DNA of 64,000 nt from Roseibium sp. TrichSKD4 (lineage in GTDB: Bacteria > Pseudomonadota > Alphaproteobacteria > Rhizobiales > Stappiaceae). The notes beneath the pieces are model-generated. The model was given only the letters and a program-made list of their open reading frames with translations, searched no databases and was not told the origin of the DNA. A program made the translations under genes and the position numbers. The stretch spans positions 379,501 to 443,500 of the forward strand of contig NZ_GL476311.1 of assembly GCF_000148725.1 (NCBI RefSeq), in the 5' to 3' direction. Of this stretch, positions 39,555-49,498 are shown in pieces. Positions within the stretch are counted from its first letter, which is position 1, and each line of letters begins with the position of its first letter.

Positions 39555-42500
39555 ACCAAATTACAAAAGGCACTGCGGCATCCGAGGTCTTGGGCCCGGA
39601 AGCGCGCATTGACGTGTTTTTCCGGCCCAGCCCCTTTCGGCAGGGGCGTTTGGCGGTTTGCGTGCCTGTGGGTGTTTCCGTTTTCGAGATTGTTGACGCA
39701 TGCCGCGCCGCGACAAAGACCGGTCATGACAGCCCACTATCGGTTAGAATTGGCGGTGAGCCAGTGCCCCGGCGCTTTTGGGGCAGGGTGCGGGTTCGTC
39801 CCGGCGTGTCTGTTGAAGTGGTAAGGGTTCCCGGCAAAGGAGCTGTCAGGAAAATCATTGGCGCTGTTGTTGCCATCGTTGCACTCATTGTTGCGCCTTA
39901 CATAGCAGCGCCTTTGATTGGTGCTCTCGGCTTGGCGGGCGTTGCCGCAACCGCTGTGACAGGGGCTATTGCTGCCGGTTTGACCCTTGTGGGATCGATG
40001 GCCGTCAATGCGCTGTTTCCGGTAACTGGACGGAAGGAACTCTCAAAAGCGTCGCAGTCAGCTGACCAGACAACGCCGCTTTATTCCATCGGGGGGGCTC
40101 AAAACACTGCCCGCCAGTTTGAAGCTATTCCGGTCATCTTCGGCACACATCGGATATCGCCGCCTTATGCCGCTGCCGCCTACACCGAAATTGTTGGCGA
40201 TGAGCAATATCTTCGCATGTTGTTTTGCGCAGGTTATGGCCCGCTTGCGATCTCGGACATTAGAATCGGGGAAACCCCGCTCAGCGCCTTTGAGGGTGTG
40301 AGCCATGAGGTGATTGAAGATCACACGCAATCATCGCCAACGCTGTACACACAGCCTGTTTATGAAGAACAGGGCTCCATGGAGCTGGATGGTCCAAGCG
40401 GCTGGGTCCAAAGAACCACTGCCGATGATGTCACGGAAATCAGTGTTGATGTGAGCTGGCCGTCTGGCGTCCTGCGATACCGCAAATCTGACGGAAACCG
40501 GGTCTCTTATTCCGTGACAGTTGCTGTCCAATATGCAGTGGCTGGATCACAGAACTGGATTGATGCGGGCGCGATTTCCGTATCTGCCAGCTCATCCCAA
40601 GCCTTGCGCCGGTCCCGTGCGTGGTCGGTGGCCAGTGGCAAATACGATGTGCGTCTGCGCAAAACATCAGCTGACTATTCCGGTGCTGACACCGTGCAGG
40701 AAACAACTTACTGGACGGCGCTGCGCGGGCGTCGGCCTGTGTCTGTTGTCAATTTCGAAAGGCCACTGACCCTGATTGCCCTGCGCATCAAGGCGTCTAA
40801 TGAGCTGAATGGTGTTGTAAACACCTTGAATTGCATTGCCTCAACCAAAATGAAAGCCTTCGACGGGGCAGTATGGCAAGACGGCCAAATCTCCCGAAAC
40901 CCTGCTGACCACTTCCGCCATGTATTGCAAGGCGTCGCAAATGAGCGCGGGGTAGGGGACGGGCAAATCGACATTGCCGGTCTTGAGCGTTGGTGGGCCT
41001 ATTGCAACACCAAGGGTTTCACATTCGATTATGTAGCTGGAAGCCGGTTATCTGTGCCAGCCATGCTGGAAACGATTGCTGCCAGTGGTCGGGCGTCCCT
41101 GTCGAGGCTTGACGGCAAGTGGGGTGTTGTTTGGGATGTTCCCGACAGTCCCATTGTCCAGCATTTTTCCCCGCGCAACAGTTCCGATTTTTCCTCAGCG
41201 CGGGTTTTTGCAGATTTGCCCCATGCGTTTCGCGTCGGGTTCATCAATCGCGATGGCGGCTACACCAATGACGAACGCATTGTCTATGACGACGGCTACT
41301 CCAAGACCAATGCGATCAAGTTTGAAGGGATTGAGTTTCAGGGGGTAACCTCGCCTGATCTTGTCTGGAAACATGCTCGCTATCATATCGCTCAAACGCG
41401 CCTGCGCAGGGAAGGTTATGAGCTTTCGACGGATTGGGAAAATCTGGTTTGCACACGCGGTGACCGGGTAAGGGTCAATCATGATGTGATCAAGGTTGGT
41501 GTCGGGTCCGCCCGGGTAAAGCTGGTTGAGGAAGAGCAGCAAGTCATCCACCTTGATAGTTCACCTGCCTTTGTCGACGGCAAAACCTACGCGATCCGGT
41601 TTCGGCTTGCTGATGGACAGTCCTTGTTGCGACAGGTGCAGGGCATCTCCGATGACGGGATGCGTCTGACCCTATCCGGCAGCGGGGGATTGCCACATAT
41701 CGGCGATCTCGCACTTGTCGGTGAGGCTGGCGTTGAAAGTCTTGTCTTGCGTGTCAAGTCGGTGCGGCCGGGAAAGGATCTGACTGCCCGGCTTGAGCTG
41801 GTGGACGATGCGCCGGAAATCGCCAATGCGGATCAGGGGGCTATCCCTGCCTTTGTCACGAACATTCCGGGCCCCATTGATCCTCGTGCGTTTCCACCAC
41901 GCAATGTATCTGTTTCGGAGCGCGTGGACAGTCTTGTCAATGCTACGTCTCAGTTTGATGTGACCTGGCAACCGCCTGCGGAAGGCGCAGTGACCGGATA
42001 CATCATTCGCTACCGGTTGCAGGGTGAATCTGATTGGCTCCATGTTTCATCACGTGATCCGCTTGTAACCATCCGGGATCTTGCAGCGGGCTCATATGAT
42101 ATTGGTGTGCGAGCAGTTTTTGATGGCTCTCAGATGTCTGCCTGGGAGACTATCTCAGCGTCTGCAAGCCTCTTTCAAACTCCTCCTGCGAGCGTTGAAA
42201 ACCTGCGCGGTGATGTAAACGGCGAGCGCATGACGCTGTCGTGGAGCCCGGTAAACAGTGAAGTTGTTCGTGGATATGAAATCAGGTTCTCGCCCGGTAC
42301 AGAGAATATCAGCTGGTCTTCGGCAGGCGTTGTCGCGGAAAACGTCAACTCGGAAGTGTTTCAAGTGGCAGCGCGCACCGGAACCTATCTTGTCAGGGCC
42401 GTTTCCTATTCAAATCTGTGGTCGAGAAACGACGCAGTTCTCGTCAATACGGTTTCCCAGATCAACGCTAATAACGTCGTCGAAGAAATTGTCGATGAGG

Positions 42501-43231
42501 GCGTGTTTTCGGGAGGCAAGCACAATGTCACTCAGGTTGGTGACGGTCTCAGGCTTGAGCTAACTGGCGACCTTTATTCACTCGAAGACGTTTATGCTGC
42601 TTCTGATATCTATGCGATTGGGGACTTTGAAGAAACCGGCTACTACATGCTTTCCGACATTGTAGATCTCGGTCAGGTTCTAACGAGCCGCGTAAGCGCT
42701 GAAGTTGTTGCACACGGTCTGCGTCCGTTAGCTGATTTTTATGCCATTGGAAATCTCTATGATGGCCGTGACATATATGATGCGGTCTCAGAAGCGCTTT
42801 GGCGGGCGTGGGCCGAAGTTTCGATAACATCAGGTGACCCTGCCGATCCAGCTTCATGGGGAGACTGGACACCCATTGCAGCAGCGGATTTGACCGCAAG
42901 AGCACTGCGTTTCCGCTGCCGCATGGAAACCCGGCAGGCGGATGTTACTCCCATTGTGACACGATTTTCCGCGTTGGTGGATATGCCGGACCGGCTTGAA
43001 ACGGGTAGCGACATTCATGTTCCAGTTGGCGGGACGGCAATTACCTTTGCCAAGCCGTTTCAAAAGCTGAAAGGCGTCGGCGTCCTCATGCAGGACATGG
43101 CTTCCGGTGACAGATACAAAGTGGCTCCCAAATCCGAGACGGGGTTCACGGTGCAGTTTTTCAATTCCGAAGATGAAAGCGTAGCAAGGTCATTTGACTT
43201 TGTTGCCAGTGGCTATGGCGAGGTGATTTGA
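39551..43231 (+). CDS. J-like tail tip / host specificity protein
   Basis: A 1226-residue protein. A conserved N-terminal half includes a hydrophobic segment (about 95-160) and GGAQNTARQFEAIPVIFG, the signature of lambda J-type tip proteins. The region about 780-960 contains two fibronectin-III-like units (FDVTWQPPAEGAVTGYIIRY; MTLSWSPVNSEVVRGYEIRF). The C-terminal 200 residues are more divergent and may bind the receptor. It determines host range. Normal size for the family. Confidence 0.85.
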   Translation: MNQITKGTAASEVLGPEARIDVFFRPSPFRQGRLAVCVPVGVSVFEIVDACRAATKTGHDSPLSVRIGGEPVPRRFWGRVRVRPGVSVEVVRVPGKGAVRKIIGAVVAIVALIVAPYIAAPLIGALGLAGVAATAVTGAIAAGLTLVGSMAVNALFPVTGRKELSKASQSADQTTPLYSIGGAQNTARQFEAIPVIFGTHRISPPYAAAAYTEIVGDEQYLRMLFCAGYGPLAISDIRIGETPLSAFEGVSHEVIEDHTQSSPTLYTQPVYEEQGSMELDGPSGWVQRTTADDVTEISVDVSWPSGVLRYRKSDGNRVSYSVTVAVQYAVAGSQNWIDAGAISVSASSSQALRRSRAWSVASGKYDVRLRKTSADYSGADTVQETTYWTALRGRRPVSVVNFERPLTLIALRIKASNELNGVVNTLNCIASTKMKAFDGAVWQDGQISRNPADHFRHVLQGVANERGVGDGQIDIAGLERWWAYCNTKGFTFDYVAGSRLSVPAMLETIAASGRASLSRLDGKWGVVWDVPDSPIVQHFSPRNSSDFSSARVFADLPHAFRVGFINRDGGYTNDERIVYDDGYSKTNAIKFEGIEFQGVTSPDLVWKHARYHIAQTRLRREGYELSTDWENLVCTRGDRVRVNHDVIKVGVGSARVKLVEEEQQVIHLDSSPAFVDGKTYAIRFRLADGQSLLRQVQGISDDGMRLTLSGSGGLPHIGDLALVGEAGVESLVLRVKSVRPGKDLTARLELVDDAPEIANADQGAIPAFVTNIPGPIDPRAFPPRNVSVSERVDSLVNATSQFDVTWQPPAEGAVTGYIIRYRLQGESDWLHVSSRDPLVTIRDLAAGSYDIGVRAVFDGSQMSAWETISASASLFQTPPASVENLRGDVNGERMTLSWSPVNSEVVRGYEIRFSPGTENISWSSAGVVAENVNSEVFQVAARTGTYLVRAVSYSNLWSRNDAVLVNTVSQINANNVVEEIVDEGVFSGGKHNVTQVGDGLRLELTGDLYSLEDVYAASDIYAIGDFEETGYYMLSDIVDLGQVLTSRVSAEVVAHGLRPLADFYAIGNLYDGRDIYDAVSEALWRAWAEVSITSGDPADPASWGDWTPIAAADLTARALRFRCRMETRQADVTPIVTRFSALVDMPDRLETGSDIHVPVGGTAITFAKPFQKLKGVGVLMQDMASGDRYKVAPKSETGFTVQFFNSEDESVARSFDFVASGYGEVI

Positions 43232-44856
43232 TGAGCCAACCAGATGAATGGGGTATGGCACTTGAAGGGCCTGCAACGGCTCGGCAGGTGGCTGAGCGGT
43301 TAAATCAGACGTTTGATGCTCTTTTGACGTGGAACTCCGGGGCGGTAAGGCCACCCTACATGAAAGAGGGGGGTGTTTGGCCGGATACATCGATTGCGGG
43401 CAAGGTAACCTACAAGTTTGCCGGGGCTGACCAAAGCGGTGCGGGTGACATTCCATTCGGCGTTCTGGATAAGGGGCGCGGACAATTCATTCCGAATCTG
43501 AGCCATGTTGGGCCTCAAGAGCAAATAGCCTCCGCCGCCACGATGGATATCGGGGCGAAGTCTGCCTATCGCCTGGTTGTCACGGGAAATGAGGGTATTC
43601 AGAGTCTGGGCGGAAAACAGAATGTCCGCAAACAGCTCAGATTCGAGGGCGAACTTACGCTCACACATGATGATGCGGTACTTGCGCTACCAGGCGAAAA
43701 GGATCTCACTGTTAAAGCGGGCGATGTGCTTGAGTTTTCGTCAGATGATGCGGGTAAGTTCCGTTGTGACGTTTCTCCTGCTGCGGGGGCGGATGGCGGT
43801 TCAACCTCCAGTTCCGGCGTTCCTGTCGGCTTTATCGCTCCTGACCCTTCTGGCACTGGTTTTGGTCCCGGCTGGCTGAAGCTTGGGAATGGTGCGACCT
43901 TTGATGTCACGATCTACAAAAAACTGGCGCTGAAATACCCGGATGGCGTGCTGCCTGATCCTGATGATCGGGTTTTGCGCGGGGCAGGTCCCTTGGCAGG
44001 TGCTGCCGGAACGGTGCTTGAAGATGCGTTCCAAGACCACCCGCACGAAGACGCTTACGCCTCCAATGTGTCTGATGGAACCGCGCGCACTTCTGTCCGC
44101 ACATTCGGTTCCGGTCGTACAGTCGCCGAAACTGGTGAAAGTCAAGAATTGCCTCAGGGTAATGCGGCAGAAGGTAATGAAACTCACCCTCTGACAGGAC
44201 CTGCATCAGCGGTCCCCGGCGTTCGTACAGCCTCAGAGACCCGCGTCAAATCCCTCACAGTCGATTGGTACATCAAGGCAGCAGATACAGTTAATGATCC
44301 GGAAGTCATCCAAGCGCTAGCCCATGTTGCATCGCTGAATGCTGTAGTGTCACAAACGGGCGAACTGGAGCGTGTTGCGAAAAACCGGGTGGTGAACCGG
44401 TTCAATACCCGCGCTCAGTACACGGCTCCCGTCTACACGGCGGTGGATGGGGTGGAAATCGCCATTTTCCAAACGACCATAGACAACATCAAATCCGGTA
44501 ACGCTGTGCGGATTGACCTTGGTGTATTTTTCGAGAGTGAGAACAACCTTGTATTCTGGTTACGCAGAGGGGATGTGGACCTAGATCGAGGAGGCTCGGC
44601 GGGCGGGGCCCAGCCTGGCACGCGCGGGATTTTTGCTCCAATCTACGACAACCACAACGGCGGTACGCCAAATTTTAAATCCCTTTCACTGACCGACGAG
44701 AACCCTCCTGCGGGGTCATCTACATACAAACTCATGGCCCAGAGTAGTTCCGCTGTCTCAAAAAGTTTCAGGATCAATGAACCAACCGATGGAGCGGTAG
44801 GTGAAAATCGTGAAAGAGGCGTGTCTTGGATGGAATTGCAGGAGCTACAGGCATGA
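43231..44856 (+). CDS. tail fibre-like protein
   Basis: A 541-residue protein encoded directly after J (TGATG overlap). Residues 1-200 are beta-rich repeats of the kind found in phage tail fibres and collars (GKVTYKFAGADQSGAGDIPF). A middle part (about 215-345) resembles tail-collar sequences (GFIAPDPSGTG, DHPHEDAYA). Expected to contribute to adsorption. Followed by a possible assembly protein. Confidence 0.7.
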   Translation: MSQPDEWGMALEGPATARQVAERLNQTFDALLTWNSGAVRPPYMKEGGVWPDTSIAGKVTYKFAGADQSGAGDIPFGVLDKGRGQFIPNLSHVGPQEQIASAATMDIGAKSAYRLVVTGNEGIQSLGGKQNVRKQLRFEGELTLTHDDAVLALPGEKDLTVKAGDVLEFSSDDAGKFRCDVSPAAGADGGSTSSSGVPVGFIAPDPSGTGFGPGWLKLGNGATFDVTIYKKLALKYPDGVLPDPDDRVLRGAGPLAGAAGTVLEDAFQDHPHEDAYASNVSDGTARTSVRTFGSGRTVAETGESQELPQGNAAEGNETHPLTGPASAVPGVRTASETRVKSLTVDWYIKAADTVNDPEVIQALAHVASLNAVVSQTGELERVAKNRVVNRFNTRAQYTAPVYTAVDGVEIAIFQTTIDNIKSGNAVRIDLGVFFESENNLVFWLRRGDVDLDRGGSAGGAQPGTRGIFAPIYDNHNGGTPNFKSLSLTDENPPAGSSTYKLMAQSSSAVSKSFRINEPTDGAVGENRERGVSWMELQELQA

Positions 44857-45455
44857 CAGGCTTTGTTAATGTAGACCAAGACGGAGTAGTGGTCGCTTGG
44901 TGTGAAGAACGGCGTGGTCTTGCGGATAAGGCAAGCGCTTATGCGGTGCCAGACGGCATATCTCTCGGGTGGATCTTGTTGCCAGACGGTAGTTTTGCGC
45001 CGCCGTCTATTCCTGAAAGATCGCTGGATGAGGTTAAATCCGAAGCTGTGAAGGCGGTAAAGCAGCGCCATGCGGAAACACTGAACGCTCTAACGGGCGG
45101 CGAAACCATCGAAGAGCGCGACACCTGGGATCTCAAGGCTTCAGCCGCGGAGTTGTATCTCGTTGTATTTCCGGAAGTCATCGAGCGAAACGAAGACGGG
45201 ACTGCAAAGGATGCGAGGTTTCTGATGATAGAAACTGAGGCGCTATTTCGTGGGGATGACCCGACCGTGTTCGCAAAAACGATCAAGAAAAAGGCGGATG
45301 AATACGCTCGTTTGATTGGTGTGGCTGGTGGCATCAAAAGCAAGGCACTGAGAGCTATCAAAGCGGCAGAAACAGCGGAAGAGGTGGTCGCTCTCCTCGA
45401 AGCCTCTGAGGCAGAAGCGGCGGCTGCGTTGCAGCAATGGCTTGCCGCAGCCTGA
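44853..45455 (+). CDS. DUF4376-like protein, possible tail fibre assembly factor
   Basis: A 200-residue protein coupled to the fibre gene (ATGA). The middle (DEVKSEAVKAVKQRHAETLN) resembles DUF4376 domains found in phage fibre-region proteins; the C-terminal 90 residues are helical and Ala/Glu-rich. Position suggests fibre assembly or trimerisation, by analogy only. Confidence 0.6.
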   Translation: MTGFVNVDQDGVVVAWCEERRGLADKASAYAVPDGISLGWILLPDGSFAPPSIPERSLDEVKSEAVKAVKQRHAETLNALTGGETIEERDTWDLKASAAELYLVVFPEVIERNEDGTAKDARFLMIETEALFRGDDPTVFAKTIKKKADEYARLIGVAGGIKSKALRAIKAAETAEEVVALLEASEAEAAAALQQWLAAA

Positions 45456-45458
45456 CAA

Positions 45459-45818
45459 ATGACTGGAATAGCCCGGTTTGATGGATTTGAGCGGGTTCCC
45501 GGCACCCGGAAACGCTACCGGCTAACCGCGCCGCTTCTATGGGATGTCAGCAAGAAGGGCTCTAACTGGACGCTTATTTTACCGCCCGGTACCGAGTTTG
45601 ATATTTCGGTACCAAAGTGTCTGGAATGGGTGCTTGATCCTCGCGACCGGGCTGTCCTTCCTGCTGCTGCCATTCATGATGAACTCTTGATACGCGGTCA
45701 TGATCCGTCTGTTTCATCGGCAGAGTTTAGACGAGCTGCTGTTGCTCGTGGATGTTCCAGGCGATGGGGCTGGGTGCTCTTCTTCTCAACCCTCCTTTGG
45801 ACGGCGTTCGGCAAATAG
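45459..45818 (+). CDS. DUF1353 protein
   Basis: A 119-residue protein with the DUF1353 pattern: LTAPLLWDVSKKGSNWTLILPPGTEFDIS (shown in part), then AAAIHDELLIRG with a conserved His-Asp pair. The C-terminus is a hydrophobic helix (WVLFFSTLLWTAFG). Members are frequent just before phage lysis genes; the activity is not known. Confidence 0.8.
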   Translation: MTGIARFDGFERVPGTRKRYRLTAPLLWDVSKKGSNWTLILPPGTEFDISVPKCLEWVLDPRDRAVLPAAAIHDELLIRGHDPSVSSAEFRRAAVARGCSRRWGWVLFFSTLLWTAFGK

Positions 45819-45858
45819 CGCCGGCTGATCCCCTTTTTCAAAAATCCAACTGTCATCA

Positions 45859-45880
45859 GGCTCACGCACGTGGGCCTTTT
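45859..45880 (+). terminator. intrinsic terminator between tail and lysis genes
   Basis: GGCTCAC (45859-45865), loop GCAC, GTGGGCC (45870-45876; one G-T pair), then TTTT. Placed after DUF1353 and before the amidase gene. Confidence 0.65.
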
Positions 45881-45910
45881 CGTGTTTTGCCCTGAACAAG
45901 GAAGCCAATC

Positions 45911-46687
45911 ATGCGCCCACTCACAGAAATCATTGTCCATTGTACGGCAACGCCTGAAGGGCGGGCTGTGTCGGTCAAGGAAATCGACACATGGCACCGC
46001 GCCCGTGGCTGGTCCGGTATTGGCTATCACCGCGTGATCGATCTGAATGGCGACAGTTGGCAGGGCAGGGATTTGGCAAGTGTGGGCGCGCATTGCGCGG
46101 GCCACAATCTCCGTACTATTGGCGTGGTCTATGTTGGCGGGCTTTCCAAGGATGGCAAGACTGCGAAGGACACCCGCACCCTTTCCCAGAAAGAGGGATT
46201 GATTGCCGAGCTGACCAATTTGCGTGACCGATTCAACATTCAAAAAGTGTCTGGCCATAATGAATATGCGGCTAAAGCCTGTCCGTGTTTCAACGCCTCC
46301 GCCGAGTATGATCATCTCTTCCCGGAAGGGCGCGGCATCGTGGTTTCCAAAAACCCGGACGGGCTGTTGAGGCGAGGGGATGCAGGTCCGGATGTCCATC
46401 GGTGGCGTGAGGATCTGGATTTTTACCGTGACAAGATCGGCCATCCGTATCCTGTTCCTTTAACAGGCCCGTTTGATCACACGCTAGAGCTGGTGACCAT
46501 GTGGTTCCAGAAGGAACGTGGCATTCAGGTGGATGGCATTGTCGGTCCGCAGGTCCTCGAGGAAATGAAACTGGCCCTGCAAGGCAAGCCACCATTCCTT
46601 GCCATGCCTGACAATGACGAAAAGCCTGATACGGCAACCGCGCTCTACCACGCAGAAATGATCGTCAAACTTCTCAAGACGGCTTGA
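45911..46687 (+). CDS. endolysin: N-acetylmuramoyl-L-alanine amidase with PG-binding domain
   Basis: A 258-residue protein. The amidase_2 domain covers 1-145: first zinc His in IIVHCTATPEG, then SGHNEYAAKACPCF with the second His and the Cys ligand. Residues about 155-225 form a putative peptidoglycan-binding domain (LLRRGDAGPDVHRWREDLDF; DGIVGPQVLEEMK). No signal peptide, so release needs a holin. First gene of the lysis cassette. Confidence 0.88.
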   Translation: MRPLTEIIVHCTATPEGRAVSVKEIDTWHRARGWSGIGYHRVIDLNGDSWQGRDLASVGAHCAGHNLRTIGVVYVGGLSKDGKTAKDTRTLSQKEGLIAELTNLRDRFNIQKVSGHNEYAAKACPCFNASAEYDHLFPEGRGIVVSKNPDGLLRRGDAGPDVHRWREDLDFYRDKIGHPYPVPLTGPFDHTLELVTMWFQKERGIQVDGIVGPQVLEEMKLALQGKPPFLAMPDNDEKPDTATALYHAEMIVKLLKTA

Positions 46688-46757
46688 ACCAATAGCCGCT
46701 TGATTCGCTGAACATTCAGCAAACCCTCACTACCTCAAAAAATCGGAGTATTTTGAA

Positions 46758-47252
46758 ATGATCCGCTTCGCATTCGCGGCGCTGATAGCGCTCGTTCTGT
46801 GTCCCGCCTCAGCCTTTGCCGGGACTAGCCTGGACCTTTCCCCCTTTGCGGTTCCTGTCTTTGAGACCGTGATGACGGTTCTGGCAGGTGTTGTTGTCTG
46901 GTTTGGCCGCAAGGCCGTGAACACCTTTGAGGCCAAGACCGGTATCCAGCTCAATGAGCAGATGCGAGCCGGGCTTGATGATGCGCTCTACAACGGTATC
47001 GCTTACGCGAGAGAGCGAATTGGGGAACGGCTCGGAAACCAAATGGGAGACCGTCTCTCGGGTTCCCTTGAGGTCGATGTCAAAAACGAAACCCTTGCCA
47101 TGGCAGCTGACTATGTTCTCAAGGCCATGCCAGAAACTCTGGACTATTTCGGGATAAACCGGCAGGGCGTGATTGACCGCCTTGAGGCGCGGCTTGGTAT
47201 GGACCTCAACCGGGATGGCCGGATCGGGTTTGTGACGAGCCATTCCTCATGA
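46758..47252 (+). CDS. holin-family membrane protein (LLH-like)
   Basis: A 164-residue protein with an N-terminal signal-like helix (2-21), a transmembrane segment (about 35-52, VMTVLAGVVVWFG) and a long helical tail (ALYNGIAYARERIGERLGNQ). This arrangement matches LLH/superfamily-6 holins. The ATG has GGAG 8 bp upstream. Followed at once by the spanin-like pair. Confidence 0.65.
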   Translation: MIRFAFAALIALVLCPASAFAGTSLDLSPFAVPVFETVMTVLAGVVVWFGRKAVNTFEAKTGIQLNEQMRAGLDDALYNGIAYARERIGERLGNQMGDRLSGSLEVDVKNETLAMAADYVLKAMPETLDYFGINRQGVIDRLEARLGMDLNRDGRIGFVTSHSS

Positions 47253-47467
47253 ACCTTCTCGTCTCATTTGTGACAAAGCTGCTCGCGGACCTTGTTCGCG
47301 GGCTTGTCTTAGACTGGAAACAGGACCGGCTTATCCGACAGAACACTGTTTTGAAGGCGCAGCTGAAGTCCCGAAAGGCTATTTCCCGTGCACGTCAAAC
47401 ATCTGATCGCCGCGCTCTTGATGATATCCGCAACCGGCTGCGTCAGCGCACCAATCGGCCCAGATAG
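47249..47467 (+). CDS. Rz-like inner-membrane spanin subunit (candidate)
   Basis: A 72-residue protein with an N-terminal hydrophobic helix (2-20, LLVSFVTKLLADLVRGLVL) and a basic coiled-coil body (QNTVLKAQLKSRKAISRARQ), the layout of small i-spanins. The last 80 bp contain, in another frame, the start of a lipoprotein gene, as in classical Rz/Rz1 pairs. Shorter than lambda Rz. Confidence 0.55.
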   Translation: MNLLVSFVTKLLADLVRGLVLDWKQDRLIRQNTVLKAQLKSRKAISRARQTSDRRALDDIRNRLRQRTNRPR

Positions 47468-47594
47468 CGGCATTTGTGCCGCCTTGTCCGAGATCAAGTG
47501 GGAAGCACACGACGCCGATGTTGTGTCAGAGCGACTGGCTCGCTCACTCGATACTGTTCTGGAGCTTGAGAAAGAGCAGGGGTGCCACCCATGA
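47388..47594 (+). CDS. Rz1-like outer-membrane lipoprotein spanin (candidate)
   Basis: A 68-residue product starting at GTG inside the Rz-like gene in the +1 frame. The lipobox is LLMISATGC (Cys about residue 18), so the mature protein would be a lipoprotein of about 50 residues. Its TGA overlaps the start of the next gene. The overlapped arrangement is typical of o-spanins, which link to the Rz coiled coil to fuse the membranes at lysis. Confidence 0.6.
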   Translation: MHVKHLIAALLMISATGCVSAPIGPDSGICAALSEIKWEAHDADVVSERLARSLDTVLELEKEQGCHP

Positions 47595-47911
47595 AACCTG
47601 TCCTCGACTGGCTCTGGCAACTCCCACTGACCAAGCTTGCTGTGGTCGCCATATTTGCAGCCATTGGGGCCGCCCTCCCCAAAGACCTGTCACCACGAGA
47701 CCGGCTAATGACTTTCTTTGTAGGATTTATGGCGGCTGTTGTCTTTGGAGAGCCACTTCGGGAAATCCTCTCCATGAGCGATACTTGGGCCTTTGGCATG
47801 GCGGGCATTCTTGCGATGACAGGCAGGAACATTGCCGTCTTTGTTATCAGGGCAAGCAGAGACCCGGCTGGCTTTGCGAAAACCTGTCTGGAAATCTGGA
47901 GGGGAAAGTAG
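47591..47911 (+). CDS. membrane protein of lysis cassette, second holin candidate
   Basis: A 106-residue protein with three hydrophobic helices (about 11-26, 40-56, 68-86), starting in the Rz1 stop (ATGA). Size and topology fit a class I holin or antiholin. It is the last unambiguous phage gene on this strand. Confidence 0.6.
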   Translation: MKPVLDWLWQLPLTKLAVVAIFAAIGAALPKDLSPRDRLMTFFVGFMAAVVFGEPLREILSMSDTWAFGMAGILAMTGRNIAVFVIRASRDPAGFAKTCLEIWRGK

Positions 47912-48043
47912 TGGACTTCGTCCCAATAACCGAACAGTTTCACTATTGACCCTATGCGGCCATTTTCCAAGTCATATTGTTGGGAAATATCCGATCAGAA
48001 AGAGCTTCCTTTCAGTCTCCAATTCAGAAAGTGCCCCCATAGC

Positions 48044-49423
48044 TTATATTCCACGACGCAGCATCATGATGGCTTCGGCCTTCGACTCTACCCGTTCGAT
48101 CTCTGCCAGTCTGGCGCGGGCCTCAGTCCAATCGGCCTCCGTTTCCGCCCGGTTCGCAATTCTCTCGCGCAAGAGAGACTTGGTCCGAGGAATATCTTCC
48201 TGTTCTATTGCGGCCATGACCATGTACTGATAGTAAATATCTTGTTGAGCATGACTGGCTCCCAAGTCTGGAAGTTCAAATCGCAGACGCGCAAACTTGT
48301 CGAGCGCATCGGAAAACCGCCCCAAATGAAAGTCAGCAATCGCTTCGGCCACTTTAGCGGCAAGCAACGATTGCCCGTTAGCGTTTGACCCGGCGCTCAT
48401 CCATTGGTCTAACGCATTGGCAATGTGAGTTTCTTCTCCCGAGCGAGCCAAGGCCATTGCTTGATGAGGAACAGTAAATAGCACTGTATGGTCGGACAGT
48501 GTTTCTCTGGATGCTTTAGCAATCCGATCCCATCGGTCGCCGACATTCACACCCTGGAACTCAAGCCGAGACAACATGGATGCGGCGTTCTGAATATCCA
48601 GGTAAAAATTGCTGGTTCCCGGGTATATCTCCTTGTCTACGAGCCCCAAGACTTCGTCTAGTTTACCCTGAGCCATCTTGAACAGGGCCAAATGCCACCA
48701 GATGTGGCCCCGAAACAGATTATAGTCGTTCAACTTATCTGCCACGCTCTCGATGTGTGCCTCGCCTTCCGTGCTGCGCCCCTGCATTTCAAACACATGC
48801 GCAAGGGCATGAAGCGACCAGAGATCTGTCGAATTTATCTCGAGGGCTTCTCGCGCATACCTTTCTGCCAGGCCAAAGCGACCCGCTTCTTCCAGAGCGA
48901 AGGCGAGAGGCCCTAGAAACAAGCCATATCCCGGTATTTCTGCTGACCAATAGGGCAGTGTCTGAACAGCAGCGGCTAGTTGTCTTTTCTTATCGCCATT
49001 CCAGAACAACGCGCCGGTCAACTGCCTGTAGGCAAGAAGGTCGGCCGGCCATTTTCCAATGATGTCCTCCCAGACAGCATTGCGGGCCTCGTGTTCACCA
49101 GAGATCCAATGGCCGAGCGCTGCAATGTGCAGTCGCTCGCGTGGCGTTGCACCAGAGGTCAGTTTTGTTGCATTTTCTAGATAACCTTGAGCTACAGTTT
49201 TGCCCGACACCGATCCATCAGTCATAGTGGAATATCCGCGAAGTACATTGCCTAGGACAAATTCTGGGGCTTCTTCCAAAAGCGATTTGAGTTCATCGGC
49301 GGTGCCAGGCACATAGTGATAAGTGTCGAGCAAGATTTGATCATATGTTTTGATTTGGGTGTCAGAGAGGCCGGTAACCGAAAGTCCTCTTGCATCCGTT
49401 ACAGAAAAGAGCTGCTTAGACAT
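48044..49423 (-). CDS. TTC38-like tetratricopeptide repeat protein
   Basis: A 459-residue protein from ATG 49423 (a longer frame starts at 49498). The opening VTDARGLSVTGLSDTQIKTY and GYLFL-type repeats (FGLAERYAREALEINSTDLW; LHALAHVFEMQGRSTEGEAH) match the bacterial homologues of TTC38, a helical TPR-type solenoid. There is no signal peptide. It is on the opposite strand to the phage late genes and is not a phage structural gene, so it is either cargo or host DNA. Function unknown. Confidence 0.75.
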   Translation of the reverse strand: MSKQLFSVTDARGLSVTGLSDTQIKTYDQILLDTYHYVPGTADELKSLLEEAPEFVLGNVLRGYSTMTDGSVSGKTVAQGYLENATKLTSGATPRERLHIAALGHWISGEHEARNAVWEDIIGKWPADLLAYRQLTGALFWNGDKKRQLAAAVQTLPYWSAEIPGYGLFLGPLAFALEEAGRFGLAERYAREALEINSTDLWSLHALAHVFEMQGRSTEGEAHIESVADKLNDYNLFRGHIWWHLALFKMAQGKLDEVLGLVDKEIYPGTSNFYLDIQNAASMLSRLEFQGVNVGDRWDRIAKASRETLSDHTVLFTVPHQAMALARSGEETHIANALDQWMSAGSNANGQSLLAAKVAEAIADFHLGRFSDALDKFARLRFELPDLGASHAQQDIYYQYMVMAAIEQEDIPRTKSLLRERIANRAETEADWTEARARLAEIERVESKAEAIMMLRRGI

Positions 49424-49498
49424 TAAACTGATGTTTTCCAAGTATTTTGATGTTGGGGTGAAGATGACGGATTTTACCGTTGTTTTCAAGCCCGTCAT

